NCBI GenBank assembly: GCA_025350775.1 | Contig: JANXXF010000110.1 | Coordinates: forward strand, 1 to 11,795 | DNA from: Actinomycetes bacterium | GTDB lineage: Bacteria; Actinomycetota; Thermoleophilia; Gaiellales; Gaiellaceae | DNA: 11,795 bases | Reading direction: 5' to 3' | Part shown: positions 6,455 through 11,795 of the stretch, one piece after another | Layout: each line of letters starts with the position of its first letter | Numbering within the stretch: the stretch's first letter is position 1 | Notes under the pieces: model-generated | Database searches by the model: none | Seen by the model: the letters and a program-made list of their open reading frames with translations, nothing else | Told to the model about the DNA's origin: nothing | Made by a program: the position numbers and the translations under genes

Positions 6455-7348
6455 CCGCCACGGAAAGCGAAGGACGCCCGCGCCTGGCTGGCGCAGCGGC
6501 CGTCCCTGGCAGAGCTGCGCGCCGCCTACCCTGCCGACTGGGAGGCAGTCCAGGCCGAGCTCGCCGAGGTGATCGGCCGCAACGACCTGGAGGCGCTCAA
6601 GGCGTACGCGGTCGGGCTGTCGTCGTCACCCGCCGCCGACCTCCGCGCGCAGGTGCGCCGCCAGCTCGCGGCCGAAGCGCTCAAGCAGCTCTGCCTCTCC
6701 GCCGCGACGGGCGTCAGCTCGGGCAAGGTGCGCTTCAACCTCGTCAACGGCTGGGTCGCGCAGCAGCTCCTGTTCGAGCACGACCTCCAGCGCAAGCCGG
6801 TGTCGCTGCCGTGGTTCCGGCTGATTTGGCCGCTGCTGTGGCAGCGGCAGCTGTTACTGCCGCTGGTGCAGCCGAAGGGCATCTACTGCTTCTACTCACG
6901 GCCGCTGATCCGCGAGCTGGCAAAGCTGATCGACGGCCGCCCGTGCCTCGAGATCGCGGCGGGCGACGGCACGCTCTCGTCGTTCCTCGCGGCGGCAGGC
7001 GTCGCCGTGACCGCGACCGACGACTACAGCTGGCAGCACAGCGTCACGTTCCCCGCCTCGGTGCTGCGCCAGGACGCGAAGGAGGCGTTGCGCGCGCACC
7101 GGCCCGAGGTCGTGATCTGCTCGTGGCCACCGGCCGGCAACGGGTTCGAGCAGGCGGTGTTTCGCACGGGCAGCGTCCAGCTGTACGTGGCCATCAACAG
7201 TGGGCTCGAGCTTGGCTCCGGCAACCGGAAGGCGTACGCGCAGCAGACCGCCTTCACCTGCAGCGAGGAGCCCGCCCTCAGCCGTCTCGTCCTGCCGCCC
7301 GAGCTGGGCGCGGTCGTCCACGTGTTCCGCCGCACGACGCGCGCGTAG
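6452..7348 (+). CDS. Class I SAM-dependent methyltransferase-like protein, function unknown
   Basis: 298 aa from ATG 6452 (ATG 6446 adds two residues). The SAM-binding part is visible in the second half: CLEIAAGDGTLSSFLAAAG (about 165-183) is motif I with the glycine loop. The strand AVTATDDYSW ends in acidic residues that would contact the ribose. VVICSWPPAGNGF (about 220-232) stands where N- or O-methyltransferases have their motif IV (compare NPPY/DPPY), here as SWPP. The N-terminal ~140 residues (helical, with a tryptophan-rich LPWFRLIWPLLWQRQ segment near 120-134) match nothing I recognise and may bind the substrate or lie at a membrane. There are no introduced stops or odd codon use. 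Threonine aldolase follows after 11 bases, so the two are probably co-transcribed. The methyl acceptor is unknown; I do not call it a DNA methylase, since the canonical motif is absent. Confidence 0.75.
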   Translation: MPPRKAKDARAWLAQRPSLAELRAAYPADWEAVQAELAEVIGRNDLEALKAYAVGLSSSPAADLRAQVRRQLAAEALKQLCLSAATGVSSGKVRFNLVNGWVAQQLLFEHDLQRKPVSLPWFRLIWPLLWQRQLLLPLVQPKGIYCFYSRPLIRELAKLIDGRPCLEIAAGDGTLSSFLAAAGVAVTATDDYSWQHSVTFPASVLRQDAKEALRAHRPEVVICSWPPAGNGFEQAVFRTGSVQLYVAINSGLELGSGNRKAYAQQTAFTCSEEPALSRLVLPPELGAVVHVFRRTTRA

Positions 7349-7359
7349 GCTTCACCGCG

Positions 7360-8412
7360 ATGACCGACCCTGCAGGCGCCCCGACCGGCCGTACCTTCGC
7401 CAGCGACAACTGGGCGCCCGCCCACCCTGCCGTGCTCGCCGCCGTCGCAGCCGCGAACGAGGGGCACGCGCCCGCGTACGGCTACGACCCGTGGACGGAG
7501 GGCGCGGTCGCCCGCTTCCGCGCGCTGCTCGGCGACGACGTCACCGTCTTCCCGGTGTTCAACGGCACGGCGGCCAACGTCCTCTGCCTGGAGGCGCTGC
7601 TGCGCCCGCACGAGGCGGTGATCTGCGCCGACCTCGCCCACATCGCGACCGACGAGTGCGGCGCGCCCGAGCGGTATCTCGGCTCGAAGCTGCTGACCGT
7701 GGCGGCGCCCCACTGCAAGCTCACCCCGGCGCTCGCAGCGACCCGCCTGGCCGGCCTCGGCGACGAGCATCACGCCCAGGCTCGCGTGCTCTCGGTGACG
7801 CAGTCCACCGAGCGCGGCACCGTCTACAGCGTCGACGAGCTGCGCGCCCTCGGCGAATGGGCGCACGCGAACGGCCTGCTCTTCCACATCGACGGGGCTC
7901 GCATCGCCAACGCCGCCGCCTCGCTCGGCGTCACCTTGCGCGAGACGACCCGCGACGTGGGTGCCGACGCGCTCAGCTTCGGCGGCACCAAGAACGGGGC
8001 GATCGGCGCCGAGGCCGTGGTGCTGTTCCGGCCCGAGCTGGCACGGCTGATGCCGTTCCAGCGCAAGCAGGGGATGCAGCTCAACTCGAAGATGCGCTAC
8101 GTGAGCGCGCAGCTCGCGGCCTTGCTCGACGGCGACCTGTGGCTCGCCAATGCCGGCCAGGCGAACGCGCTGGCGGCGCGGCTGGAGGCGGCCGTGACGG
8201 GGCTGCCCGGCCTCGAGATCGTCCACCCCGTCCAGGCCAACGCCATCTTCGTGCGGCTGCCGCTGGCCGCGATCCCACGGCTCCAGCAGCACACCTACTT
8301 CCACGTGTACGACGAGGCGACCGGCCTCTGCCGCTGGATGACGGCCTGGGACACGTCCGCAGCGGACGTGGACAGGTTCGCCGCGGCCGTGCGCGCCGAG
8401 CTCACCGGCTGA
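7360..8412 (+). CDS. Low-specificity L-threonine aldolase (beta-eliminating lyase family, PLP enzyme)
   Basis: 350 aa, normal for the family. It has the fold-type I PLP pattern: FASDNWAPAHPAVLAAV at the start, FNGTAANVLCLEAL (67-80) for phosphate binding, HIDGAR (176-181) with the Asp that binds the pyridine nitrogen, and SFGGTKNG (206-213) with the Schiff-base Lys211. It should cleave threonine/allo-threonine to glycine and acetaldehyde (cytosolic). Related beta-eliminating lyases share the motifs, so another 3-hydroxy amino acid substrate is possible. The ATG at 7360 is the only sensible start; it lies 11 bases after the methyltransferase stop. No strong ribosome-binding site exists, though TAGGCT (7346-7351, overlapping the previous stop codon) could be a weak internal -10 box with an 8-base spacing. 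The conserved motifs are intact, so it is predicted active. Confidence 0.9.
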   Translation: MTDPAGAPTGRTFASDNWAPAHPAVLAAVAAANEGHAPAYGYDPWTEGAVARFRALLGDDVTVFPVFNGTAANVLCLEALLRPHEAVICADLAHIATDECGAPERYLGSKLLTVAAPHCKLTPALAATRLAGLGDEHHAQARVLSVTQSTERGTVYSVDELRALGEWAHANGLLFHIDGARIANAAASLGVTLRETTRDVGADALSFGGTKNGAIGAEAVVLFRPELARLMPFQRKQGMQLNSKMRYVSAQLAALLDGDLWLANAGQANALAARLEAAVTGLPGLEIVHPVQANAIFVRLPLAAIPRLQQHTYFHVYDEATGLCRWMTAWDTSAADVDRFAAAVRAELTG

Positions 8413-8423
8413 GCAGGGAAAGC

Positions 8424-8437
8424 GCGCCTCGAGGCGC
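8424..8437. terminator. 14-bp palindrome between convergent genes (possible two-way terminator)
   Basis: GCGCCTCGAGGCGC is perfectly self-complementary (5-bp stem, TCGA loop in RNA). It lies in the 35-base gap between threonine aldolase (ends 8412) and the convergent small membrane protein (ends 8448). No T-tract flanks it, which is usual in high-GC actinobacteria, so termination is inferred from location. Confidence 0.45.
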
Positions 8438-8447
8438 CGGCCCGCTG

Positions 8448-8702
8448 CTACTTCTCGGCGGTCTTCGCCGGTACGTTCTCGCCGCCCGGCTCTTTCTTCT
8501 CGATCGCCAGGAACTCCACCGCGAGCAGCGTTGCCGCGGTACACGCCATGGCGGCGACGATGAAGAGCTTGAGGCCACCCTTGCCGGGGAAGCCCGGCTT
8601 GAAACGCGGGATGACCATCGCGGAGATGAGCGCGAACGCGGCGAAGCCGATGGCGATGGCGCCGAGGCCGATCATGTTGCCTGTCGGAAGGCTGAGCAGC
8701 AC
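8448..8702 (-). CDS. Small two-helix membrane protein, function unknown
   Basis: 84 aa from GTG 8702. Helix 1 is IGLGAIAIGFAAFALISAMV (about 11-30). A short basic loop, PRFKPGFPGKGG, follows, then helix 2, LKLFIVAAMACTAATLLAVE (about 44-63), then a charged tail rich in Lys/Glu (EKKEPGGENVPAKTAEK). This is a hairpin topology with no known catalytic motif. The start is uncertain. TAGCTT (8710-8715) seven bases before GTG 8702 fits the leaderless pattern seen elsewhere. ATG 8675 (75 aa) is the alternative, with only a weak AGG upstream. A GTG at 8738 is also in frame. It is divergent from the flippase-like gene at 8777, so the two promoters share about 75 bases. Role unknown; size and shape would fit a subunit of a membrane complex, but that is a guess. 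Confidence 0.68.
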   Translation of the reverse strand: MLLSLPTGNMIGLGAIAIGFAAFALISAMVIPRFKPGFPGKGGLKLFIVAAMACTAATLLAVEFLAIEKKEPGGENVPAKTAEK

Positions 8703-8715
8703 GGAGCTGAAGCTA
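8702..8715 (-). promoter_or_regulatory. Putative leaderless promoter of the small membrane protein gene
   Basis: On the minus strand TAGCTT (8715-8710), seven bases CAGCTCC, then an in-frame GTG at 8702. One base longer than the other leaderless layouts here. It decides the start in favour of 8702 over 8675. Confidence 0.4.
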
Positions 8716-8776
8716 CCATGCTGGAGCGGACCGCGCACCGCTCAACGGCAACCGCCGCGACCCGATAACCAGGCTC

Positions 8777-9868
8777 GTGCGCAGCCGGCCCCTCACCGTA
8801 CGGATGACCGACGGAACCCCGCCACCCGAGAGCTCCCGCCGCCTGACGGCCCCGGCCCGGCTGGTCTGGCGCGGCCGTCAGCGCCTCTTCTTCGTCCTGC
8901 TCTGCGCTGTCGCCGCCTACGACGTCGGCGTGTGGGTCGCCGGCCTGGCCGGCCATGCGCGCGTGCTCCATGTCCTGTTCTCGGTGAACCCGGTGTGGTT
9001 CGCGGTCAGCTTCGCGGCCCAGACCGCCGCCTACATCGCGTACGCGTTCGCGCTCCAGGGCACTGCGCGCGTGGACGGCGGCCCCCGCCTCCCGTTCCGC
9101 CAGGCAATCCGCGTCGTCGCGGCCGGCTTCGGCGCCTACTTCGCACGCTCGATCAAGGGCGGGTTCGAGCTCGACTATCGCGCCCTCCGCGGCGCCGGCG
9201 CACGCCGCCAGGAGGCGCTAGCGCGCGTGGTCGGCCTCGGCATGCTCGAGTACGCGGTGCTCGCGCCGGCCGCGCTGGGGGCCGCCATGTGGATCTACGC
9301 GAGCTCGGACGGGGACAATCGCTACGCCGCCCTCACCCTGCCCTGGCTCGCGGTCGTGCCCGGCTTCGGCATCGCCCTCTGGCTGACCAACGACAGCCGC
9401 CGGCGGCGGCTTCAGGCCCGCCGCGGTGAGGGTGGACGCCACGCGGCGGTTGCCGACGCGGTCGGCGGCCTGACGATCCTGCGGCGGCTCCTGCTCGCAC
9501 CGCACCGCCACATCCGGCCGCTGCTCGGCACCATGATCTACTGGTTCTGCGAGCTGGTGTGCCTGTGGGCGAGCCTCCGCGCGTTCCACGCCGAGGTTGC
9601 CATCCCGGCGCTCGTGCTGGCGTACGCCACCGGCTACGTCATCTCGCGGCGCGGCCTGCCGCTCGGCGGCATCGGCATCGCGGAGGCGTTCCTCACCTTC
9701 TCGCTGTTCTGGCTCGGGGTGCCGCTGGCGAAGGCGCTGCTCGGCGTGTTCGCCTACCGCGCGTTCAACTTCTGGCTGGCGCTGCTACCGGCGGCCGTGC
9801 TCGGCTCGACCGTGCGCGACATCCGCGAGAGCGGCACCACCGGCACGCACGACAAGCTCGCGGCGTAG
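8777..9868 (+). CDS. Flippase-like / lysylphosphatidylglycerol synthase transmembrane domain family protein
   Basis: 363 aa, a size and hydrophobicity pattern typical of the YbhN/UPF0104 (LPG_synthase_TM) family, with about 7-8 helices. Segments include RLFFVLLCAVAAYDVGVWVAG (36-56), VWFAVSFAAQTAAYIAYAFAL (73-93), GLGMLEYAVLAPAALGAAMW (153-172), a long positively charged loop around 207-245, and a C-terminal block with GYVISRRGLPLGGIGIAEAF. The last motif, PxGGxGxAEA, is the family mark and is shared with the flippase half of MprF. No aminoacyl-transferase (soluble) domain is present, so it may move a lipid or polyprenyl-linked molecule across the membrane rather than modify it. GTG 8777 is preferred (TAACCA five bases upstream, an imperfect -10). 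ATG 8804 is the alternative; neither has a Shine-Dalgarno. It is divergent from the small membrane protein and convergent with the J-domain gene. Confidence 0.82.
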   Translation: MRSRPLTVRMTDGTPPPESSRRLTAPARLVWRGRQRLFFVLLCAVAAYDVGVWVAGLAGHARVLHVLFSVNPVWFAVSFAAQTAAYIAYAFALQGTARVDGGPRLPFRQAIRVVAAGFGAYFARSIKGGFELDYRALRGAGARRQEALARVVGLGMLEYAVLAPAALGAAMWIYASSDGDNRYAALTLPWLAVVPGFGIALWLTNDSRRRRLQARRGEGGRHAAVADAVGGLTILRRLLLAPHRHIRPLLGTMIYWFCELVCLWASLRAFHAEVAIPALVLAYATGYVISRRGLPLGGIGIAEAFLTFSLFWLGVPLAKALLGVFAYRAFNFWLALLPAAVLGSTVRDIRESGTTGTHDKLAA

Positions 9869-9874
9869 CGGGAC

Positions 9875-9930
9875 GCCCGGTCGGGCGGACGGACGGGCGG
9901 GCGCGACCGGCGACAGGCCGGCCGCGGCCT
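9875..9930. terminator. GC-rich inverted repeats between convergent genes
   Basis: The 76-base gap between the flippase-like gene and the J-domain gene holds GCCCGGTCGGGC (9875-9886, inverted repeat) and the palindrome GGCCGCGGCC (9920-9929) inside AGGCC...GGCCT. Placement at a convergent junction suggests transcription end signals for both. There is no T-run, so support is from position and structure only. Confidence 0.35.
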
Positions 9931-9944
9931 CGGGGCGGCGGCCG

Positions 9945-10331
9945 TCAGCCGCAGACGTCGACGAGCCGCGGCGGCGGCAGCCGCAGCAGGCGGAGATACG
10001 CCTCGGCGGCAGCGCCGACACTGACCGGCATCAGCGTCTCGAGCAGGTCGGCACGAAGGGGCGGCGACGGAGGCGGCGACAGCGGGGAGCTGATGTGGGG
10101 GACTGCCGCGCTCCGGGGAACGATCGCCGCACCCGTCGGGCCGTACGTTGCGCCCTGCCGCTCCCGGGAGATCGCGTCGTACGCGGCCTGCACCGAGATG
10201 AAGCGGTCGACGCCCGACGGCCCGTTCGTGTCGGGGTGTGAGCCGGCGGCCAGACGGCGGTACGCACGGCGCACCTCGTCGTAGTCAGCGTTGCGAGGAA
10301 GGCCAAGAACGCCGTATGGCTCGATGGTCAC
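9945..10331 (-). CDS. Short J-domain (DnaJ-like) protein
   Basis: 128 aa. Residues 5-62 form a J domain: PYGVLGLPRNADYDEVRRAYRRLA is helices I-II, the essential HPD tripeptide is His32-Pro33-Asp34 in GSHPDTNG, and DRFISVQAAYDAIS is helix III. This domain stimulates the ATPase of DnaK-type Hsp70. The rest (63-128) has a proline-rich linker (SSPLSPPPSPPLR, about 80-92) and an alanine/leucine-rich tail. It lacks the G/F region, zinc fingers and substrate-binding domain of DnaJ, so it is a specialised type III co-chaperone with an unknown client. The GTG at 10331 follows TACGTT (10338-10343) by six bases, a leaderless layout. Upstream are a near-perfect palindrome and a repeat pair, suggesting dedicated regulation. 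No DnaK or GrpE gene is nearby. Confidence 0.85.
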   Translation of the reverse strand: MTIEPYGVLGLPRNADYDEVRRAYRRLAAGSHPDTNGPSGVDRFISVQAAYDAISRERQGATYGPTGAAIVPRSAAVPHISSPLSPPPSPPLRADLLETLMPVSVGAAAEAYLRLLRLPPPRLVDVCG

Positions 10332-10343
10332 AGGCCGAACGTA
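10331..10343 (-). promoter_or_regulatory. Leaderless promoter of the J-domain gene (-10 box)
   Basis: On the minus strand TACGTT (10343-10338), six bases CGGCCT, then GTG 10331. The -35 region is not obvious; a possible ACTGAT lies 17 bases upstream of the -10. Confidence 0.55.
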
Positions 10344-10359
10344 TCCCCCGATCGTGGGA
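10344..10359. promoter_or_regulatory. Imperfect 16-bp palindrome in the J-domain promoter spacer (candidate operator)
   Basis: TCCCCCGATCGTGGGA reads the same on both strands except for one mismatched pair (positions 5 and 12). It begins immediately upstream of the -10 box, in the -10/-35 spacer, where a repressor would block transcription. The regulator is unknown. Confidence 0.45.
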
Positions 10360-10375
10360 GATCAGTGTGAACAGC

Positions 10376-10422
10376 ATCCCTCGTCCGAGTGATCTTCGGC
10401 GTGGGATCCCTCGAACGAGTGA
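10376..10422. repeat. Pair of 17-bp direct repeats, 30 bp apart, upstream of the J-domain gene
   Basis: ATCCCTCGTCCGAGTGA (10376-10392) and ATCCCTCGAACGAGTGA (10406-10422) differ only in the two central bases. Each has an inner inverted repeat CTCG-NN-CGAG, so each looks like a dimer-binding site. The 30-base period is close to three helical turns, placing both on one face of the DNA. They lie about 45-90 bases upstream of the start. GGGATCCC (10403-10410) also occurs at the second copy. The rest of 10423-10487 is GC-rich with no gene. Confidence 0.6.
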
Positions 10423-10487
10423 CGCGACGGCGGGGGCGCCGCTCAGTCGCCGCCGGGCGCGCCGCTCGGGCGCCCCTCCGGCCTCGC

Positions 10488-11150
10488 TCAGTTGAGCCGG
10501 GCGCGCACCCGCTTCAGCGAGAGCTCGAGGTCGACGCGCAGCGACGGCGAGAGCGGCAGCAGCAGCCGCAGCTCGGCGGCGCGGATCTCCCGCGTGAGGT
10601 CACCGCGGCGCTCGTACGAGCCGACGAGGTTGTTGAGCATGCGCAGCGCGGTCTCGTGCGCGCCCCACGGGCGCACGAGCGTCGGGTCGACCGCGGTCCG
10701 GATGCGCTCGCCGCAGTCGTACGGGTCGAGCAGGAGCGGCGGGTCGCTGCCGAAGTGCCCGACCACGAAGTGGCCGGGCAGCCCCACGCCCTCCAGCTCG
10801 ATGCCGGCACGCCGCGCCACCTCGACGTACACGGTCGAGAGCAGGATCGGCAGGCCGACGCGTCGGGCCAGCACCAGGTCGAGCATCGAGTTATCGGGAT
10901 CGTCGTACTCGTCGTCATCGCCCTCGAAGCCGTAGGTCTCGCCCAGCAGCTCGCGGCACGCCTCGGCCTCCGCCTCCGCGTCCGACCATTCGCCGGCCAG
11001 TTGCGCGAGCTCGGCGCCGAGCCGGTCGAGCTCCGCGATCGCCCAGGTGGTGTTGACGTCGTCGCGCAACTCGACCGCCAGCGCGAGCGCGAGGTGGTCG
11101 AGGCGCGGCGCGGCCGCGGCGGCGAGCGAGACGAAGGTGGGGACGCGCAT
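10488..11150 (-). CDS. SirB1-family protein (transglutaminase-like core)
   Basis: 220 aa. The family core is clear: DPDNSMLDLVLARRVGLPI (about 95-113), LLSTVYVEVARRAGIELEGVGLPGHFVVGH (114-143), then a LLLDPYDCGERI segment. These are the conserved blocks of SirB1/YchA-type proteins, which have a transglutaminase-like fold. The catalytic-type histidine in PGHF is present. The position where active transglutaminases have cysteine reads Ser here (LLSTVY), as in other SirB1 proteins, so it may be non-catalytic. The C-terminus ALRMLNNLVGSYERRGDL is the usual start of the TPR-like tail, here kept short. ATG 11150 is well supported: TATGCT (11157-11162) lies six bases upstream, giving a leaderless message. 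It is divergent from the aminotransferase gene, 76 bases between starts. Molecular role of the family is poorly known. Confidence 0.85.
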   Translation of the reverse strand: MRVPTFVSLAAAAAPRLDHLALALAVELRDDVNTTWAIAELDRLGAELAQLAGEWSDAEAEAEACRELLGETYGFEGDDDEYDDPDNSMLDLVLARRVGLPILLSTVYVEVARRAGIELEGVGLPGHFVVGHFGSDPPLLLDPYDCGERIRTAVDPTLVRPWGAHETALRMLNNLVGSYERRGDLTREIRAAELRLLLPLSPSLRVDLELSLKRVRARLN

Positions 11151-11162
11151 GGCCTGAGCATA
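11150..11162 (-). promoter_or_regulatory. Leaderless promoter of the SirB1 gene (-10 box)
   Basis: On the minus strand TATGCT (11162-11157), then CAGGCC, then ATG 11150. This is the best -10 match to TANNNT in the window and has the same six-base spacing as four other starts. Confidence 0.6.
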
Positions 11163-11210
11163 CGAGCGCCGGGTGTGGCTGGCCGTTGGCACTCGACCCC
11201 GGTCTGAGCG

Positions 11211-11226
11211 TAGGCTTGCGCGAACG
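11211..11226 (+). promoter_or_regulatory. Putative promoter of the aminotransferase gene (-10 box)
   Basis: TAGGCT (11211-11216) precedes ATG 11227 by ten bases, so transcription from about 11223 would leave a leader of some four bases with no ribosome-binding site. This is near-leaderless. The 76-base divergent intergenic region also holds the SirB1 promoter. Confidence 0.4.
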
Positions 11227-11795
11227 ATGAGCGCCTCCACCGCCCCCGGCCTCGCAGACAGCCTCGACCGGCTCGGCACCGAGACCGCCTTCAGCGTGCT
11301 CGCACGCGCCAAGGCGCTCGAGCGCGAGGGCCGCAGCATCATCCACCTGGAGATCGGCGAGCCCGACTTCGACACACCCGCGCACGTCGTCGAGGCCGCC
11401 CATCGCGCGCTGCTCGACGGCCAGACCCACTACTGCCCGTCGGCCGGCCTGCCCGAGCTGCGCGAGGCTGCGGCGCATGACCTGAGCGCCCGCCGCGGCG
11501 GCATCCCGGTCGACCCGGCGAACGTGATGGTCGCGAACGGCGCCAAGCCGTTCCTCTTCTTCACGATCCTGGCCGTGTGCAATCCCGGCGACGAGGTGAT
11601 CTACCCCGACCCCGGCTTCCCGATCTACGAGTCGGCGATCCGCTGGGTCGGCGCGACGCCGGTGCCGCTCGCGCTGCACGAGGATCGCGACTTCGCCTTC
11701 GACCTCGACGAGCTGGCCTCGCTGCTGACCCCGCGCACCAAGCTCGTCATCCTCAACTCGCCGCAGAACCCCACCGGCGGCGTGCTCTCGGCCGA
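11227..11795 (+). CDS. Class I/II PLP-dependent aminotransferase, N-terminal part (cut by window edge)
   Basis: 189 codons are open to the window end without a stop. The aspartate aminotransferase superfamily pattern is clear: IIHLEIGEPDFDTPAHVVEAA (about 38-58), HYCPSAGLPELREAAA (68-83), a NVMVANGAKPFLF phosphate-contact region, NPGDEVIYPDPGFPIYES, and LNSPQNPTGGVLS with the invariant Asn-Pro of the substrate-binding loop. The PLP lysine lies beyond the edge. It belongs to the AspC/AAT subgroup Ib-like enzymes that move amino groups between amino acids and 2-oxo acids. The exact amino acid is not readable. ATG 11227 is the first methionine after the divergent promoter region and fits the protein start MSASTAPGLADSLDRL. 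No Shine-Dalgarno is seen. Confidence 0.9.
   Translation, partial: MSASTAPGLADSLDRLGTETAFSVLARAKALEREGRSIIHLEIGEPDFDTPAHVVEAAHRALLDGQTHYCPSAGLPELREAAAHDLSARRGGIPVDPANVMVANGAKPFLFFTILAVCNPGDEVIYPDPGFPIYESAIRWVGATPVPLALHEDRDFAFDLDELASLLTPRTKLVILNSPQNPTGGVLSA

Noticed and set aside
7024..8544. 506-aa minus-strand open frame
   Set aside because: Antisense to threonine aldolase, whose PLP motifs are intact. The composition is that of a mirrored frame.
10371..10430. CRISPR-like array from the repeats upstream of the J-domain gene
   Set aside because: Only two 17-bp copies with a 13-base gap, each internally palindromic, and no cas genes. An operator pair fits better.

Overview
The window is about 70% G+C (estimated by eye), with dense short-gap gene packing, SD-led genes inside operons and apparently leaderless first genes. 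This suggests a high-GC actinobacterium. Thermoleophilia (Gaiellales/Solirubrobacterales) would fit, but that is an inference from overall style, not from a marker gene. No phage, CRISPR or plasmid functions are present; most of the window is ordinary chromosomal metabolism.

Region 1 (1-5953, all minus strand) is a catabolic cluster. In transcription order it holds an MFS transporter, an HMG-CoA-lyase-type gene interrupted by one amber codon, a cysteine-free tandem carboxymuconolactone decarboxylase (CMD) domain protein, the E1 alpha and E1 beta subunits of a 2-oxo acid/acetoin-type dehydrogenase, an enoyl-CoA hydratase and the start of an acyl-CoA dehydrogenase. The last five genes form a tight unit: three successive 4-base GTGA overlaps and then a 9-base gap. 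It appears to start at its own promoter at about 3786, where a perfect 14-bp TetR-type palindrome overlaps the -10 box. The enzymes would turn a 2-oxo acid (or acetoin-like compound) into an acyl-CoA, then oxidise and hydrate it. With an HMG-CoA lyase this resembles leucine/isovalerate-type degradation. E2, E3 and any carboxylase are not in the window.

Region 2 (5954-6451) contains tRNA-Ser(GGA) with an encoded CCA, a 19-bp-stem hairpin just after it, and a 23-codon remnant of the C-terminus of an IS3-family transposase on the minus strand.

Region 3 (6452-8412, plus strand) is an uncharacterised class I SAM-methyltransferase-like gene followed 11 bases later by a low-specificity threonine aldolase. 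A 14-bp palindrome separates it from a convergent small two-helix membrane protein (8448-8702). Divergent to that is a flippase-like LPG-synthase transmembrane family protein (8777-9868), which converges on a short J-domain protein gene (9945-10331). The J-protein gene has an elaborate upstream region with palindromes and a 30-bp-spaced repeat pair. Last come a SirB1/transglutaminase-like gene (minus) and, divergent from it, a class I aminotransferase cut by the window end.

The most unusual shared signal is promoter grammar. Six transcription-unit starts show TANNNT, then 6 or 7 bases, then ATG or GTG, the layout of leaderless mRNAs, and this fixes several start codons. Internal operon genes instead have clear Shine-Dalgarno sequences.
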